Positions 17,626-26,077 of a DNA stretch of 40,311 nucleotides are shown here, piece by piece. Where the stretch lies: contig JAKQJH010000014.1 in the NCBI GenBank assembly GCA_029561255.1, forward strand, positions 1 through 40,311. Direction: 5' to 3'. Both the position numbers and the translations under genes were made by a program. Every line of letters starts with the position of its first letter. Position 1 is the first letter of the stretch. Source of the DNA: Bacteroidota bacterium. Lineage in GTDB: Bacteria; Bacteroidota; Bacteroidia; Chitinophagales; Chitinophagaceae. The notes beneath the pieces were generated by a model that worked only from the letters and a program-made list of their open reading frames with translations, was not told the origin of the DNA and did no database searches.

Positions 17626-18099
17626 TATCGTCCACATTCGTTGTAGTATTTGCGGAAAAATGACCACTCTGATTCCAACAGGTATTCTGGAATTCAAACG
17701 ACAGTAGAACTATCTTTAAAAGTAGAACTATCCTCAAAGAAATGGATAGGTAAGTTTTGAAATACCCTAACGTGATTGCCTAACCACTTCCGGTAAATTC
17801 CAGGATCCGGTGATACTAAAACCTGGCGGAACAAAAGTAGGGTGTGGATATGATACTGCAAAGGATTTCAGCCCGGGCGGGGAATGAGAATAGTATCCGG
17901 CAGTCAAACAGCACGCTTTTGGAGCCCGCAGGCAGGCCCCGGCGCCCCTGCCCGATATTGGTGCAGAACCCCCAAAAAACAGGTATTCCCGTGGAAACAA
18001 CGTTTCTCAGTGAAAATATCTATTTTCAGCTACAGATAACTAAACCACGAAGGTCAATCTATTACGAATCCTCTTAGAAATTTTAACCCTTATTTCCAT
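17626..18099. other. Divergent intergenic region with a GC-rich block
   Basis: A 474-bp region between the divergent apbE and serine-hydrolase genes. It contains a 12-nt direct repeat (17703-17732) and a markedly GC-rich block (about 17865-17975) between AT-rich flanks. Open frames on both strands (17767-18000 minus, 17844-18077 plus) cover the block but look compositionally driven, are rich in Arg, Pro, Gly and Cys, and match no family I know. Both promoters must lie here; none matches the consensus well. Confidence 0.5.
17703..17732. promoter_or_regulatory. Direct repeat, possible operator upstream of apbE
   Basis: AGTAGAACTATC occurs at 17703-17714 and again at 17721-17732, an 18-bp period close to two helical turns, 78-107 nt upstream of the apbE start. 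It is a candidate dimer-binding site; the regulator is unknown. Confidence 0.35.
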
Positions 18100-19506
18100 A
18101 TGAATAGAAAATACATTTTCCTGGCATTCTCCGTGCTGTTCCTGTTTGCCTGCCGGTCAACTAATGAAGCCGGAAATTTAAATCAGCAGATGGACGAATA
18201 TCTTAAAGGGCAGGCTGATTACTTCCGTTTTAATGGGAATGTACTGGTTGCTGAAAAAGGGAAGGTGATTTTCCAAAAATCGTACGGTTATGCTGATTTT
18301 GACAGCAAGCGATTGCTGAATGACTCCTCAGTATTTGAACTGGCTTCTATTAGTAAACAATTTACGGCGACAGCTATTTTATTACTGAAAGACAAGAATA
18401 AACTTAAACTAACGGATTCACTGAAGCAATACTTTCCGGAGCTCCCGTACAATGGCATTACATTATATCATATGCTGACACACACATCCGGGCTTCCGGA
18501 TTACGAAGCGTCGATGAATAGTAAATGGGACAGGCGTAAAATTGCCTTTAATCCGGACATGATTGCTTTCCTGGCAAAGGAAAAACCACCGCTGGTGTTT
18601 GCGCCAGGCTCCCGTTGGGAATACAGCAATACTGCCTATGCACTGCTGGCTTCCATCGTTGAAAAAATTTCCGGCCAGTCATTTTCAACATACCTGGCAA
18701 AAAATATATTCCAGCCATTAGGTATGTCCCATTCCCGGATCTATAATACCCGGCGTTCCCTAAAAGATACAATTCCCAACTATGCTTACGGGTATTTGTA
18801 TAATGACAGTTTAAATAAACATGAAATGCCGGATAGTATACCGGATTTAAAATTTGTCATTTACCTGGATGGCATTCAGGGAGATGGTGTTGTCAATTCC
18901 ACTACAGCCGATTTATTCACCTGGGACAGGGCAATCAAAAATCATTCCCTCCTGCTTGAAGCAACGCAGAATGAAATGCTGAAAGAACAGGCATTGGCTG
19001 ATACAGTAAATAAGGTCTACTACGGCTATGGTGTTTTTGTTGAAAAAACTGAGGCGGGAAAGATGATTTCACATTCCGGAGGATGGCCGGGTTATACCAC
19101 CTTTCTTGCAAGAAATGTCGATAAAGACCAGACCTTTATCCTACTGTCCAACAATTCCTCTAATTCTCCGGCATTAACCAAGGCATTACAACAACTGGCA
19201 AATGGCCAATCGGTGTATATACCTTATAAACATACCGAAATAGTGTTGGACTCCACCCAACTACAAAAATTTACCGGTAAGTACAAAACAACAACCGAAT
19301 TCAGAATTGAACGAACCGGGAACAAGATCTACCGTGTTTTCCCAAATGGTCAGAAAACAGAAATCAAACCGGAATCCCCCAACAAATTTTTTTATGCCGA
19401 CGGAACCGACAGGCAGATTCAATTTGAAATGAATGAAAAACAACAGGTGGTAAAAGGCTGGCTGATTAGTTATGGGGTAAAAACTGAGTTACAAAAATTG
19501 CAATAG
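18100..19506 (+). CDS. Lipoprotein serine hydrolase, beta-lactamase/DD-peptidase fold
   Basis: A 468-residue protein with a lipoprotein signal (YIFLAFSVLFLFAC, Cys18). It has the class C beta-lactamase/DD-peptidase triad: S83-I-S-K86 in ELASISKQFT, Y175-S-N177 in WEYSNTAYALL, and HSGGWPGY in place of KTG. The HTSGLPDYE box is also present. After the catalytic domain, about 100 residues form a lipocalin-like C-terminal domain (LQKFTGKYKTTTEFRIERTGNKIYRVFP) common in the Bacteroidota members. The probable location is the periplasmic face of a membrane, acting on D-amino-acid peptides or esters. True beta-lactamase activity cannot be concluded from this fold. It forms a single-gene unit. Confidence 0.85.
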   Translation: MNRKYIFLAFSVLFLFACRSTNEAGNLNQQMDEYLKGQADYFRFNGNVLVAEKGKVIFQKSYGYADFDSKRLLNDSSVFELASISKQFTATAILLLKDKNKLKLTDSLKQYFPELPYNGITLYHMLTHTSGLPDYEASMNSKWDRRKIAFNPDMIAFLAKEKPPLVFAPGSRWEYSNTAYALLASIVEKISGQSFSTYLAKNIFQPLGMSHSRIYNTRRSLKDTIPNYAYGYLYNDSLNKHEMPDSIPDLKFVIYLDGIQGDGVVNSTTADLFTWDRAIKNHSLLLEATQNEMLKEQALADTVNKVYYGYGVFVEKTEAGKMISHSGGWPGYTTFLARNVDKDQTFILLSNNSSNSPALTKALQQLANGQSVYIPYKHTEIVLDSTQLQKFTGKYKTTTEFRIERTGNKIYRVFPNGQKTEIKPESPNKFFYADGTDRQIQFEMNEKQQVVKGWLISYGVKTELQKLQ

Positions 19507-19596
19507 AATTTTAAGGCTAAAAAGAAAGCTGATTTTTCAGAACACATTCTTCTCAGGACATATAAGTCTTACAAAAAAGATTTCAATTTAATCGCG

Positions 19597-20310
19597 ATGA
19601 AAATAATAACATGGAACTGTAACATGGCTTTTAGAAAAAAAGCTTTCCATGTATTAGAAATAAATCCGGACATACTAATTGTACCGGAATGCGAGAACCC
19701 GGGAAAACTGATATTCCCTAAGAACACAAAACAACCAAATTCTATATTCTGGGCCGGAACCAATCCGCATAAAGGAATTGGCATCTTTGCCTACAATAAT
19801 TTTAGTTTGAAAGTTGATAAAAGCTATAAAGAAGACATAAAATATTTTATTCCATTGAAAGTAACAGCTCCTGGAATAGAATTTAATCTTCTGGCCATTT
19901 GGGCTAATAATCCAAAAGATCCTGATGGCCGTTATGTAGAACAGGTTTGGAAAGGGATACAACACTATAAGAAACTTATTAAGAGAAGCAATACCATTCT
20001 TGCAGGAGATTTTAACAGCAACAAAATATGGGATGCCGATCATCGAAAATGGAGTCATTCGTCTGTTGTTAACGAGCTGGGTAAATATGGAATTAGCAGC
20101 GCATACCATCATCATTTCAATGAATATCACGGTATGGAAAAAGGGAATACTTTATATATGTATCGCCATATTAATAAGCCTTACCACATTGACTACTGTT
20201 TTCTTTCGGAAGATTATATAAAAAAAATTAAATCAGTAGAAATCGGAGAGTTTGATAAATGGATAAAACACAGCGACCATTTGCCATTAATTGTGGATAT
20301 TAACAACTAA
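19597..20310 (+). CDS. Endonuclease/exonuclease/phosphatase (EEP) family protein
   Basis: A 237-residue cytosolic protein with the complete EEP metal-enzyme signature: KIITWNCNM (2-10), PDILIVPECE (24-33, the metal-binding Glu), ILAGDFNS (about 134-141), HIDYCFLS and KHSDHLPLIVD (the catalytic Asp-His pair at the C-terminus). The family hydrolyses phosphodiesters (nucleases) or phosphomonoesters. Substrate is not deducible, and there is no DNA-repair or restriction partner nearby. Base composition is clearly more AT-rich than the neighbours, with many AAA, ATA and TTA codons, which suggests acquisition by transfer. It is an isolated gene with no visible terminator. Confidence 0.8.
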   Translation: MKIITWNCNMAFRKKAFHVLEINPDILIVPECENPGKLIFPKNTKQPNSIFWAGTNPHKGIGIFAYNNFSLKVDKSYKEDIKYFIPLKVTAPGIEFNLLAIWANNPKDPDGRYVEQVWKGIQHYKKLIKRSNTILAGDFNSNKIWDADHRKWSHSSVVNELGKYGISSAYHHHFNEYHGMEKGNTLYMYRHINKPYHIDYCFLSEDYIKKIKSVEIGEFDKWIKHSDHLPLIVDINN

Positions 20311-20435
20311 ATAATCGAATTCCAATAATTGAGGAAGAGCTATATAATGTGTATATGTTCCCAATCTCTGACAATCCGACTGCTTACTATTGACTATCGA
20401 CCTGCCTTTGCCTGCTGGCTATTGATTTTCCTCTC

Positions 20436-20470
20436 TCACTCATCTTCCATCTCCAGTAATAAATTCACCA
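20436..20470 (-). pseudogene. Duplicated 3' end of the GH63-like glucosidase gene
   Basis: On the minus strand this segment encodes VVNLLLEMEDE and a stop, against VVNLLLEIEDD and a stop at the true 3' end of the next gene (20514-20552). The nucleotide match is about 25 of 31. It lies 78 bp beyond the real stop, with a palindromic repeat between. It looks like a leftover from a paralogue or a partial duplication. Confidence 0.5.
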
Positions 20471-20472
20471 CT

Positions 20473-20498
20473 CCTCCTTCGCTAAAAGCTTCGGAGGG
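20473..20498. repeat. CTCCTTCGCT...AGCTTCGGAGG palindromic repeat
   Basis: An imperfect palindrome (8 of 11 paired positions) between the two copies of the glucosidase 3' end. It sits in a convergent gene gap. Confidence 0.45.
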
Positions 20499-20513
20499 CA
20501 AGCACTACTAAAA

Positions 20514-23129
20514 TTAATCATCTTCTATTTCAAGCAATAGATTCACAACAAGGGCTGTCCATCCTGTCTGATGCGATGCCCCCAATCCCTTGCCATTATC
20601 ACCATGGAAAAACTCGTAAAAGAGATGATGTTCCCGGAAATAATTTTCCGACCATTGTGTGTGTTGCTGATCATGGTACTGGAAGGCCCCATCTCTGTCC
20701 TTATTGCGTTCAAATAGTTTTAACAACCGCTTCGTAAGTTCATTGGCGATTTGTTTCAGGTTGAGTTTCTTTCCCGAACCGGCCGGAAATTCATGGGTAT
20801 AGCTGTCGCCGTAGTAGTCGTAGTATTTGCGGAGTGAGTGAATGATCAGGTAATTCAGCGGCAGCCAGATTGGGCCACGCCAGTTGGAATTGCCGCCAAA
20901 CATAGAACTGGAACTTTCACCGGGTTCGTACCGGATACTGTATTCATTGCCCTGGTAACTGAAGGTATACGGTGTTTCATGTATTTTAGATAAGGAACGG
21001 ATACCATAATCGGATAAGAACTCCGCTTCATCGAGCAGCCGGTTGAGCAGGTGCTCCATCCGGTCGCCGATCATAATGGCAAACAGATAATTACCATCGG
21101 CATTCTTCTTATTGATATCGGAAATGATACGGGTGAGATCGGGCCGCGTGAGCCGGATCACTTCCAGCCGGGTATTGAATTGTTTGAGCTGTTCAAACAG
21201 CCCCCCGTGCATCACTTCCACCGCCAGCATGGGAATGATACCCACCAGCGAACGGATCCGCAGGCGTTCACTGCTGCCGTTCTCAAACTGGATGGCATCA
21301 TAATAAAAAGCATCCTTATCATCCCAGAGTGAAATATCTTTCTTCCCGATATGGTGCATGGCCCAGCCGATATTCAGGAAGTGCCGGAAGAACTTGGCGG
21401 CGGATTCCTCGTAGGCCTTATTATGCTCTGCCAGTTCGAGCGACATCCGCAGCATATTGATCGAATACATGGCCATCCAGCTCGTGGCATCGGCCTGCTG
21501 CAGTTTCTTGATCCCCGGCGGCATATGGTTACGATCAAACACGCCAATATTATCCAGTCCCAGGAAACCTCCTTCGAAGATATCGGTGCCATTGGCATCC
21601 TTCTGGTTCACCCACCAGGTAAAATTCATCAGCAGTTTCTGAAAAGCACGTTCCAGGAAATCCCAGTCGGGTTTACCCGTTTTCTTTTTATCCGCTTCAA
21701 ACACATACCATACGCCCCAGGCATGTACTGGCGGATTCACATCACTGAAATTCCACTCATAAGCAGGGATCTGTCCATTGGGATGCATGTAGTATTCACG
21801 CAGCACCACGAGTAACTGCTGCTTGGCAAAATCAGGATCCACATGCACAAACGTAGCCGCATGAAAGGCAAGGTCCCAGGCGGCAAACCAGGGATACTCC
21901 CATTTGTCCGGCATGGAAATAATATTCCGGCAGGTCAGGTGCTGCCAGTCTTTATTGCGTTTGAAGTTGCGGGCCGGTGGGGTTTCATCGGGCTCCCCAT
22001 TGAGCCATTTATAAACATCGAGATAATAAAACTGTTTGGTCCAGAGCAAGCCGCCGGCCGCACTGCGGAGTAAAGCCTTGTGAGCCGGGGATAATTTTTT
22101 TGGTGTCAGTTTCTCGTAATAATGATCGGTCTCCGTCTGCCGTTCTTCAAAGATCAGGTCAAAATCCACCCAGGGATCTTCCAGTTGTTTTTTGCTCAGA
22201 CGAAAATGAAAACTGCTGGATTCGCCAGGCAATATTTTTTCTTTCAGCCATACAGCTGCTTTGGTCCCTTTCTTTTCAAGGTTGACCGTTGTGGCTTTAT
22301 CTACCACATAATTATTGATCCCGTCTTTAACAAAAAGGGTATCATTCGGACGATGATACATCCGTTGATTATTCGTCTCGTTATCACAGAAAAGTTGTTC
22401 GCCACCCTGATGATAGAAATAAAATTGCCCATTCCGCTCCGAACTGGTTTGCAGACAATGGTCATTCAGTGAACTGATCTCCGGTTTATCGAAACGGGGA
22501 TTATGCCGCCAGAAATTCCGGAACCAGAGTTGGGGCAAAACATGAATGGCCGCGGCTTCCGGACCCCGGTTGTACACCGTGATCTTCATCAGCACATCAT
22601 TCACATCGCCTTTTGCGTATTCAATATAACAATCAAAATACCGGTCCTCGTTGAATATCCCGGTATCAAGCAGTTCATATTCCGGACTCAGCCGGTCCCG
22701 CTTATTCTCTTTTACCAGTTCCAGGTAAGGAAAAGCGGCTTGCGGGTATTTATATAAAAAACGGCAATAGGAATGGGTGGGAGAAGAATCCAGCTGGAAA
22801 TAAAGTTCTTTTACATCCTCACCATGATTGCCTTCATTGTTTGTCAGACCAAAAAGCCGTTCTTTTATAATGCTGTCCTTCCCGTTCCAGAAAGCAGGAG
22901 CCAGGCAGAGAATCTGGTCAGCGTCACAAAACCCTGCAATGCCCTCTTCACCCCAGCGGTAGGTATAGCTGCGGGCCAGGTCGTGGTTGATATAGGTCCA
23001 GGCTTGTCCGTCCGGACTATAATCCTCCCGGACAGTGCCCCATTGACGGTCGGAGAGATAGGGACCCCATTTTTTCCAGTTCCTGTTATTCGTTGATTCA
23101 GAAAGCCGTTCGTTTTCAGCATTCACCAT
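20514..23129 (-). CDS. GH63-like glucosidase (MGH1-type (alpha/alpha)6 barrel)
   Basis: A large 871-residue protein without a signal peptide, so cytosolic. The N-terminal half is a beta-sandwich (WGPYLSDRQWGTVREDYSPDG at the start, then LYFQLDSSPTHSY and LPQLWFRNFWRH). The C-terminal half is an (alpha/alpha)6 toroid with PWFAAWDLAFHAATF, NFSDVNPPVHAW, FFEGG-type loops and RGPIWLPLNYLIIHSLR. This layout and length match the bacterial and fungal proteins annotated as glucosidase or mannosyl-oligosaccharide glucosidase-like (GH63/MGH1 superfamily). The substrate is probably a small alpha-glucoside or glucosylglycerate-type solute, but this is not proven. The start ATG at 23129 follows an AT-rich leader. 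The last residues (VVNLLLEIEDD) are partly duplicated downstream. Confidence 0.8.
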   Translation of the reverse strand: MVNAENERLSESTNNRNWKKWGPYLSDRQWGTVREDYSPDGQAWTYINHDLARSYTYRWGEEGIAGFCDADQILCLAPAFWNGKDSIIKERLFGLTNNEGNHGEDVKELYFQLDSSPTHSYCRFLYKYPQAAFPYLELVKENKRDRLSPEYELLDTGIFNEDRYFDCYIEYAKGDVNDVLMKITVYNRGPEAAAIHVLPQLWFRNFWRHNPRFDKPEISSLNDHCLQTSSERNGQFYFYHQGGEQLFCDNETNNQRMYHRPNDTLFVKDGINNYVVDKATTVNLEKKGTKAAVWLKEKILPGESSSFHFRLSKKQLEDPWVDFDLIFEERQTETDHYYEKLTPKKLSPAHKALLRSAAGGLLWTKQFYYLDVYKWLNGEPDETPPARNFKRNKDWQHLTCRNIISMPDKWEYPWFAAWDLAFHAATFVHVDPDFAKQQLLVVLREYYMHPNGQIPAYEWNFSDVNPPVHAWGVWYVFEADKKKTGKPDWDFLERAFQKLLMNFTWWVNQKDANGTDIFEGGFLGLDNIGVFDRNHMPPGIKKLQQADATSWMAMYSINMLRMSLELAEHNKAYEESAAKFFRHFLNIGWAMHHIGKKDISLWDDKDAFYYDAIQFENGSSERLRIRSLVGIIPMLAVEVMHGGLFEQLKQFNTRLEVIRLTRPDLTRIISDINKKNADGNYLFAIMIGDRMEHLLNRLLDEAEFLSDYGIRSLSKIHETPYTFSYQGNEYSIRYEPGESSSSMFGGNSNWRGPIWLPLNYLIIHSLRKYYDYYGDSYTHEFPAGSGKKLNLKQIANELTKRLLKLFERNKDRDGAFQYHDQQHTQWSENYFREHHLFYEFFHGDNGKGLGASHQTGWTALVVNLLLEIEDD

Positions 23130-23281
23130 AGTGTACTCTTAAAATATTGCCCCGATCCTTGGTTTTTGTCACATATTATTAATTGCAATATAAATTAAAA
23201 TCGGGCATATTCTACCTTCTGACAGGAGCATCTCTTTTGAATTGCGAAAAAAAGGGAGCACCAACAACCTATATAATGAAT

Positions 23282-23713
23282 TTACTTCGCCATCGCATAA
23301 GGCAGGGTATTGGTTATACCCCCGGTGGAATAGATCCAGGTTCCGGACATACTGGTGTTAGCACTGTTTGTAATCCCTTTCAGTTTAAAAGTGGAAGTCG
23401 CACTACTGCAATTGATATAAATGCTGTCTGTGCCGGCAACCTGGATATACGTGCCTTCAAATTTGCTAACATTGACATTGGCTGTATCATTCATTGATCC
23501 GCCGGAGAAGCTTACAAAATACCGGGCAGTGCCGTTGGACCGGAGCAGGGCTCCATGTTCCCATACATTACTATTGATGACCCCTTTCCAGAATGGGGTG
23601 GCGGAATTATTATTACCGCCGGAATTATCCTTACCACAACTGGTCAGCGAAAGACCTGCTGCTAAAACGGTTAATAACAAAAAAGCAAAGGGTTGAAAAA
23701 ATGATTTACACAT
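23282..23713 (-). CDS. Small lipoprotein of unknown function
   Basis: A 143-residue protein with a lipoprotein signal (FLLLTVLAAGLSLTSC, Cys26) followed by a Gly/Asn/Ser linker. The mature part is predicted all-beta (ARYFVSFSGGSMNDTANVNVSKFEGTYIQV, SATSTFKLKGI, MSGTWIY). This pattern is seen in many Bacteroidota surface or periplasmic lipoproteins. No family was recognised. It is separated from the glucosidase by 150 bp, so probably independent. Confidence 0.65.
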   Translation of the reverse strand: MCKSFFQPFAFLLLTVLAAGLSLTSCGKDNSGGNNNSATPFWKGVINSNVWEHGALLRSNGTARYFVSFSGGSMNDTANVNVSKFEGTYIQVAGTDSIYINCSSATSTFKLKGITNSANTSMSGTWIYSTGGITNTLPYAMAK

Positions 23714-24093
23714 AATTGATGATTTTTATCAAAACTAGCCCGGCAGCATTGTGTAGGAAATACATAAAATGTAGTAGTCATCCCCCTTTAACAGTGACTC
23801 CCTGTCCAAAAAATACCAAGAAAGTGGTATAGGGTTGTATGTCTGGCCGGTTTACCTTTACCCTGTAATCTTAATCCCCTCCCATCCTGCTACCCTTCCC
23901 GTATCAAATATGTTCGTCATGCGCGGAATAATAATTCCGTGTAAAATACCTGACCCTGCCGGCCGGTTACTGTCAGCAGGTACACGTACCCGATAAATAT
24001 ACCCTAAGATACAGCCCGGAGCGACTGCCTATCCTGCCCTCCATCCTGATCAATCATAACAGTAACCATTGAAGCAGTTGTTCCGGGTTTATT

Positions 24094-24126
24094 TCAGGTG
24101 TCAGGTGTCGGGTGTCAGATGTCAGG
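24094..24126. repeat. TCAGGTG 7-bp tandem repeat, left arm
   Basis: Four and a half imperfect copies of a 7-mer (TCAGGTG, TCAGGTG, TCGGGTG, TCAGATG, TCAGG). Positions 24107-24125 are the exact reverse complement of 25953-25971. Confidence 0.8.
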
Positions 24127-24227
24127 AGGCATCTCCGAAGTCTGAGCGAAACTCATCTTGACAATTATTTAACACCCTCCCGAAATACCTCCCATGCATT
24201 TAGTCCGTTCATAAACAGTGCAAGTAT

Positions 24228-24235
24228 TATATTTG
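24228..24235 (+). promoter_or_regulatory. Candidate -7 box of the barrel-protein gene
   Basis: TATATTTG is an exact match to the Bacteroidota TAnnTTTG -7 box and lies 24 nt before the ATG at 24259. The -33 region (around 24205-24210) is a poor match. Confidence 0.45.
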
Positions 24236-24258
24236 ACTACATTGAAAAAAAACTGTTT

Positions 24259-25164
24259 ATGCGAAAATTTATTTTCTTCTCGGGCTTTCTTCTCTTTTTG
24301 TCTTTCTATCAAACGGCTAATGCGCAAGGGTGCAGCGATGCCGGATTCTGCAGTATGAGTTCATTTAAACCCCAGTCAAACGCAGGCGTTAAGTACCAGG
24401 ACCGGTTGCGGATTGGTTTTTCGGCTGGCAAAGCAGATAATGATATATTCATAACCGGACAGTACCTCGAATTGAATAAATCAATCAGTGATCAGTTTTC
24501 TGTAGATACCCGTATTACCTCCCTGTCACAGTCCGGCACTCCGGCAAGCACTTTTGGCTTTTCAGATATTTATATTAATGGCAATTATAAAACCGGAAAG
24601 GTCGGCCTGACACTCGGTGCTAAAATACCGCTGAACCCGGCAGATCGTACTAAAAATAATCTCCCGTTACCGATGGATTATCAATCGAGCCTGGGGACGT
24701 TTGACCTGCTTGCCGGGATTGGCTTTACGATAAAGAAATTACAGTTTAACACCGCTCTTCAACAACCGCTGACCCAGAACAAGAACAGGTTTATGGCTAC
24801 TGATTATCCAAACGGTTCTCCGTTTCAGCAGTTTCAGTCCACCAGTCGCTTTAAACGCAAGGGAGATGTATTGCTCCGATTATCTTATCCGCTGAACCTG
24901 GGATCAAAACTCACATTTACCCCGGGTGTTTTATCCATTTATCATCTTGGCACTGATACTTACCGCGATAATATGGGCATTCAAAAAGAGATCATTGGCT
25001 CGGATGGATTGACCCTGAATAGTAATCTGTTTTTTGACTATGCCATCAATAACCGGCAAGGATTACAATTAAGTTTCGGGGCTCCATTCCTGGTAAGAGA
25101 TACGCGACCGGATGGTCTTACGCGGAAATTCGTAGCTGGATTGGAATACAGCATCCGGTTTTGA
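24259..25164 (+). CDS. Outer-membrane beta-barrel protein with N-terminal Cys motif
   Basis: A 301-residue protein started at the ATG at 24259, directly in front of a signal peptide (MRKFIFFSGFLLFLSFYQTANAQ). The mature N-terminus is QGCSDAGFCSMSSFKP, with two cysteines six residues apart (possible metal or disulfide site). The rest alternates polar and hydrophobic residues in strand-sized blocks (LRIGFSAG, VGLTLGAKIPL, KLQFNTALQQPL, VLLRLSYPLNLGSKLTFTPGV) and ends in an aromatic C-terminal strand LEYSIRF, as expected of an outer-membrane barrel of about 12 strands. No named family was recognised; a porin or efflux-associated barrel is possible. The next gene starts 24 nt on and is probably cotranscribed. 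Confidence 0.7.
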   Translation: MRKFIFFSGFLLFLSFYQTANAQGCSDAGFCSMSSFKPQSNAGVKYQDRLRIGFSAGKADNDIFITGQYLELNKSISDQFSVDTRITSLSQSGTPASTFGFSDIYINGNYKTGKVGLTLGAKIPLNPADRTKNNLPLPMDYQSSLGTFDLLAGIGFTIKKLQFNTALQQPLTQNKNRFMATDYPNGSPFQQFQSTSRFKRKGDVLLRLSYPLNLGSKLTFTPGVLSIYHLGTDTYRDNMGIQKEIIGSDGLTLNSNLFFDYAINNRQGLQLSFGAPFLVRDTRPDGLTRKFVAGLEYSIRF

Positions 25165-25188
25165 TTCTGTTTATCTTTGCGCTGTCGG

Positions 25189-25572
25189 ATGAAAAAACTT
25201 CTCAACAGCCTCCTGTTACTTAGTTCCTTTTTCGGCTACCTGGAATGGCCGCCGGATAATCATGGATTTATTTTCCAACTGGAAGCAGAAATACTTCAGA
25301 TCGCAAAAACCAATGCCAGCTCCGTGGCACATCCTTTTATCCTATTGCCTTTTATCGGGCAGGTGCTGTTACTGGTCAGCCTGTTTCAAACACCACCAAA
25401 ACGCTGGCTCACTTTGACCGGACTGCTTTGTACCGGACTGCTGATGCTTTTACTTTTTTTGATTGGGTTGCTTACCGCGCATGTCGGGATCGTGGCTTCC
25501 ACACTTCCCTATTTACTGATTTCCTTTTTTGTGGTTCGAATTAATTTTCAGAAAAAAGGGAGGTTGTCGTAA
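25189..25572 (+). CDS. Small four-helix membrane protein
   Basis: A 127-residue protein from the ATG at 25189; a TTG at 25177 would add four residues and weaken the signal. Hydrophobic segments lie near 4-16, 48-64, 73-95 and 98-117. The first is followed by GYLEWPPDNHGFIFQLEAEIL, a polar loop. No family was recognised. It follows the barrel gene by 24 nt, so the two probably form a two-gene operon bracketed by inverted repeats. Confidence 0.6.
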   Translation: MKKLLNSLLLLSSFFGYLEWPPDNHGFIFQLEAEILQIAKTNASSVAHPFILLPFIGQVLLLVSLFQTPPKRWLTLTGLLCTGLLMLLLFLIGLLTAHVGIVASTLPYLLISFFVVRINFQKKGRLS

Positions 25573-25749
25573 AATAAACCGACTACTGGTTTTTAAGTAT
25601 ACGCGTTCACAAGTAATTCTCCTGGTAAAGATATCATTGAGGTTAAATTGAAAACTTTGCATCAATTTAACCAAATGACAGGATTCAAGATTCCTCGCTT
25701 TGCTTCGGAATCAACATTCGATGGGAAAAGAATCCTCTTATCCCTCCTT

Positions 25750-25769
25750 CCCTTCGGCAAACTCAGGGT
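25750..25769. repeat. CCCTTCGGCAAGCTCAGGGT-family repeat
   Basis: Matches 19 of 20 positions of the core at 29813-29832. The same core occurs in the coding strand of the propeller kinase gene (36485-36504). Confidence 0.7.
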
Positions 25770-25945
25770 AAACTTCGGGATGACAAGGTTTCTTTTAAAT
25801 TTTCCCATTAAAATTGAACAATGCTTCAAACGGAATGACAAGGACTCTGTCGTGTAACAACTACAATAATTGTGCTTTTCACTTATGCAACTATGCATCG
25901 CTCCGCCCGGGATAAAAAGGCAAACTCCGAAGAAAGTCCTGGCAA

Positions 25946-25971
25946 CTGACATCTGACATCTGACACCCGAC
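25946..25971. repeat. CTGACAT 7-bp tandem repeat, right arm
   Basis: Three and a half copies of CTGACAT/CTGACAC. Positions 25953-25971 are the exact reverse complement of 24107-24125, so this is the inverted partner of the left arm. Confidence 0.8.
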
Positions 25972-26077
25972 TTTCACATTTCCTTAGTAACCAATTCAAC
26001 CAATCCTGCATCTAATAAATAAGTACAGCCAGTGCGGTTGGAATGTGAGTAACGGGGCTGGCCCAAAAACCAGTGAT

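Larger units (their letters stand above)
23714..24258. other. Long non-coding gap with 7-mer repeat
   Basis: A 545-bp region between divergent genes. Upstream of the barrel gene it holds a TCAGGTG tandem tract (24094-24126) and a -7 promoter box (24228-24235). An open frame from 24112 runs into the barrel gene, but its first 49 codons follow the repeat and have no signal peptide, so I treat them as non-coding. Nothing was recognised at 23714-24093. Confidence 0.55.
25573..26077. other. Non-coding gap rich in dispersed repeats
   Basis: About 500 bp without a convincing gene. Just after the stop (25576-25592) a weak AAACC/GGTTT hairpin followed by T residues may end the two-gene operon. It holds ATTCCTCGCTTTGCTTCGGAAT (25690-25711, quasi-palindromic), a CCCTTCGGCAAACTCAGGGT repeat (25750-25769), and the right 7-mer tandem arm (25946-25971). 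Confidence 0.5.

Noticed and set aside
17626-17697. Longer apbE start at 17697
   Set aside because: It would place 24 residues ahead of a clear lipoprotein signal; the ATG at 17625 is preferred.
17767-18000. Possible 77-residue gene on the minus strand
   Set aside because: GC-driven composition, no recognisable domain, overlaps an equally long plus-strand frame; kept only as a low-interest observation.
18100-19506. Antibiotic-resistance beta-lactamase
   Set aside because: The fold and SxxK/YxN motifs are shared by many esterases and peptidases; HSG replaces KTG and the C-terminal lipocalin-like domain points to the generic serine-hydrolase group.
24112-24258. In-frame extension of the barrel protein from 24112
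   Set aside because: It follows the 7-mer repeat and would bury the signal peptide that starts at 24259.
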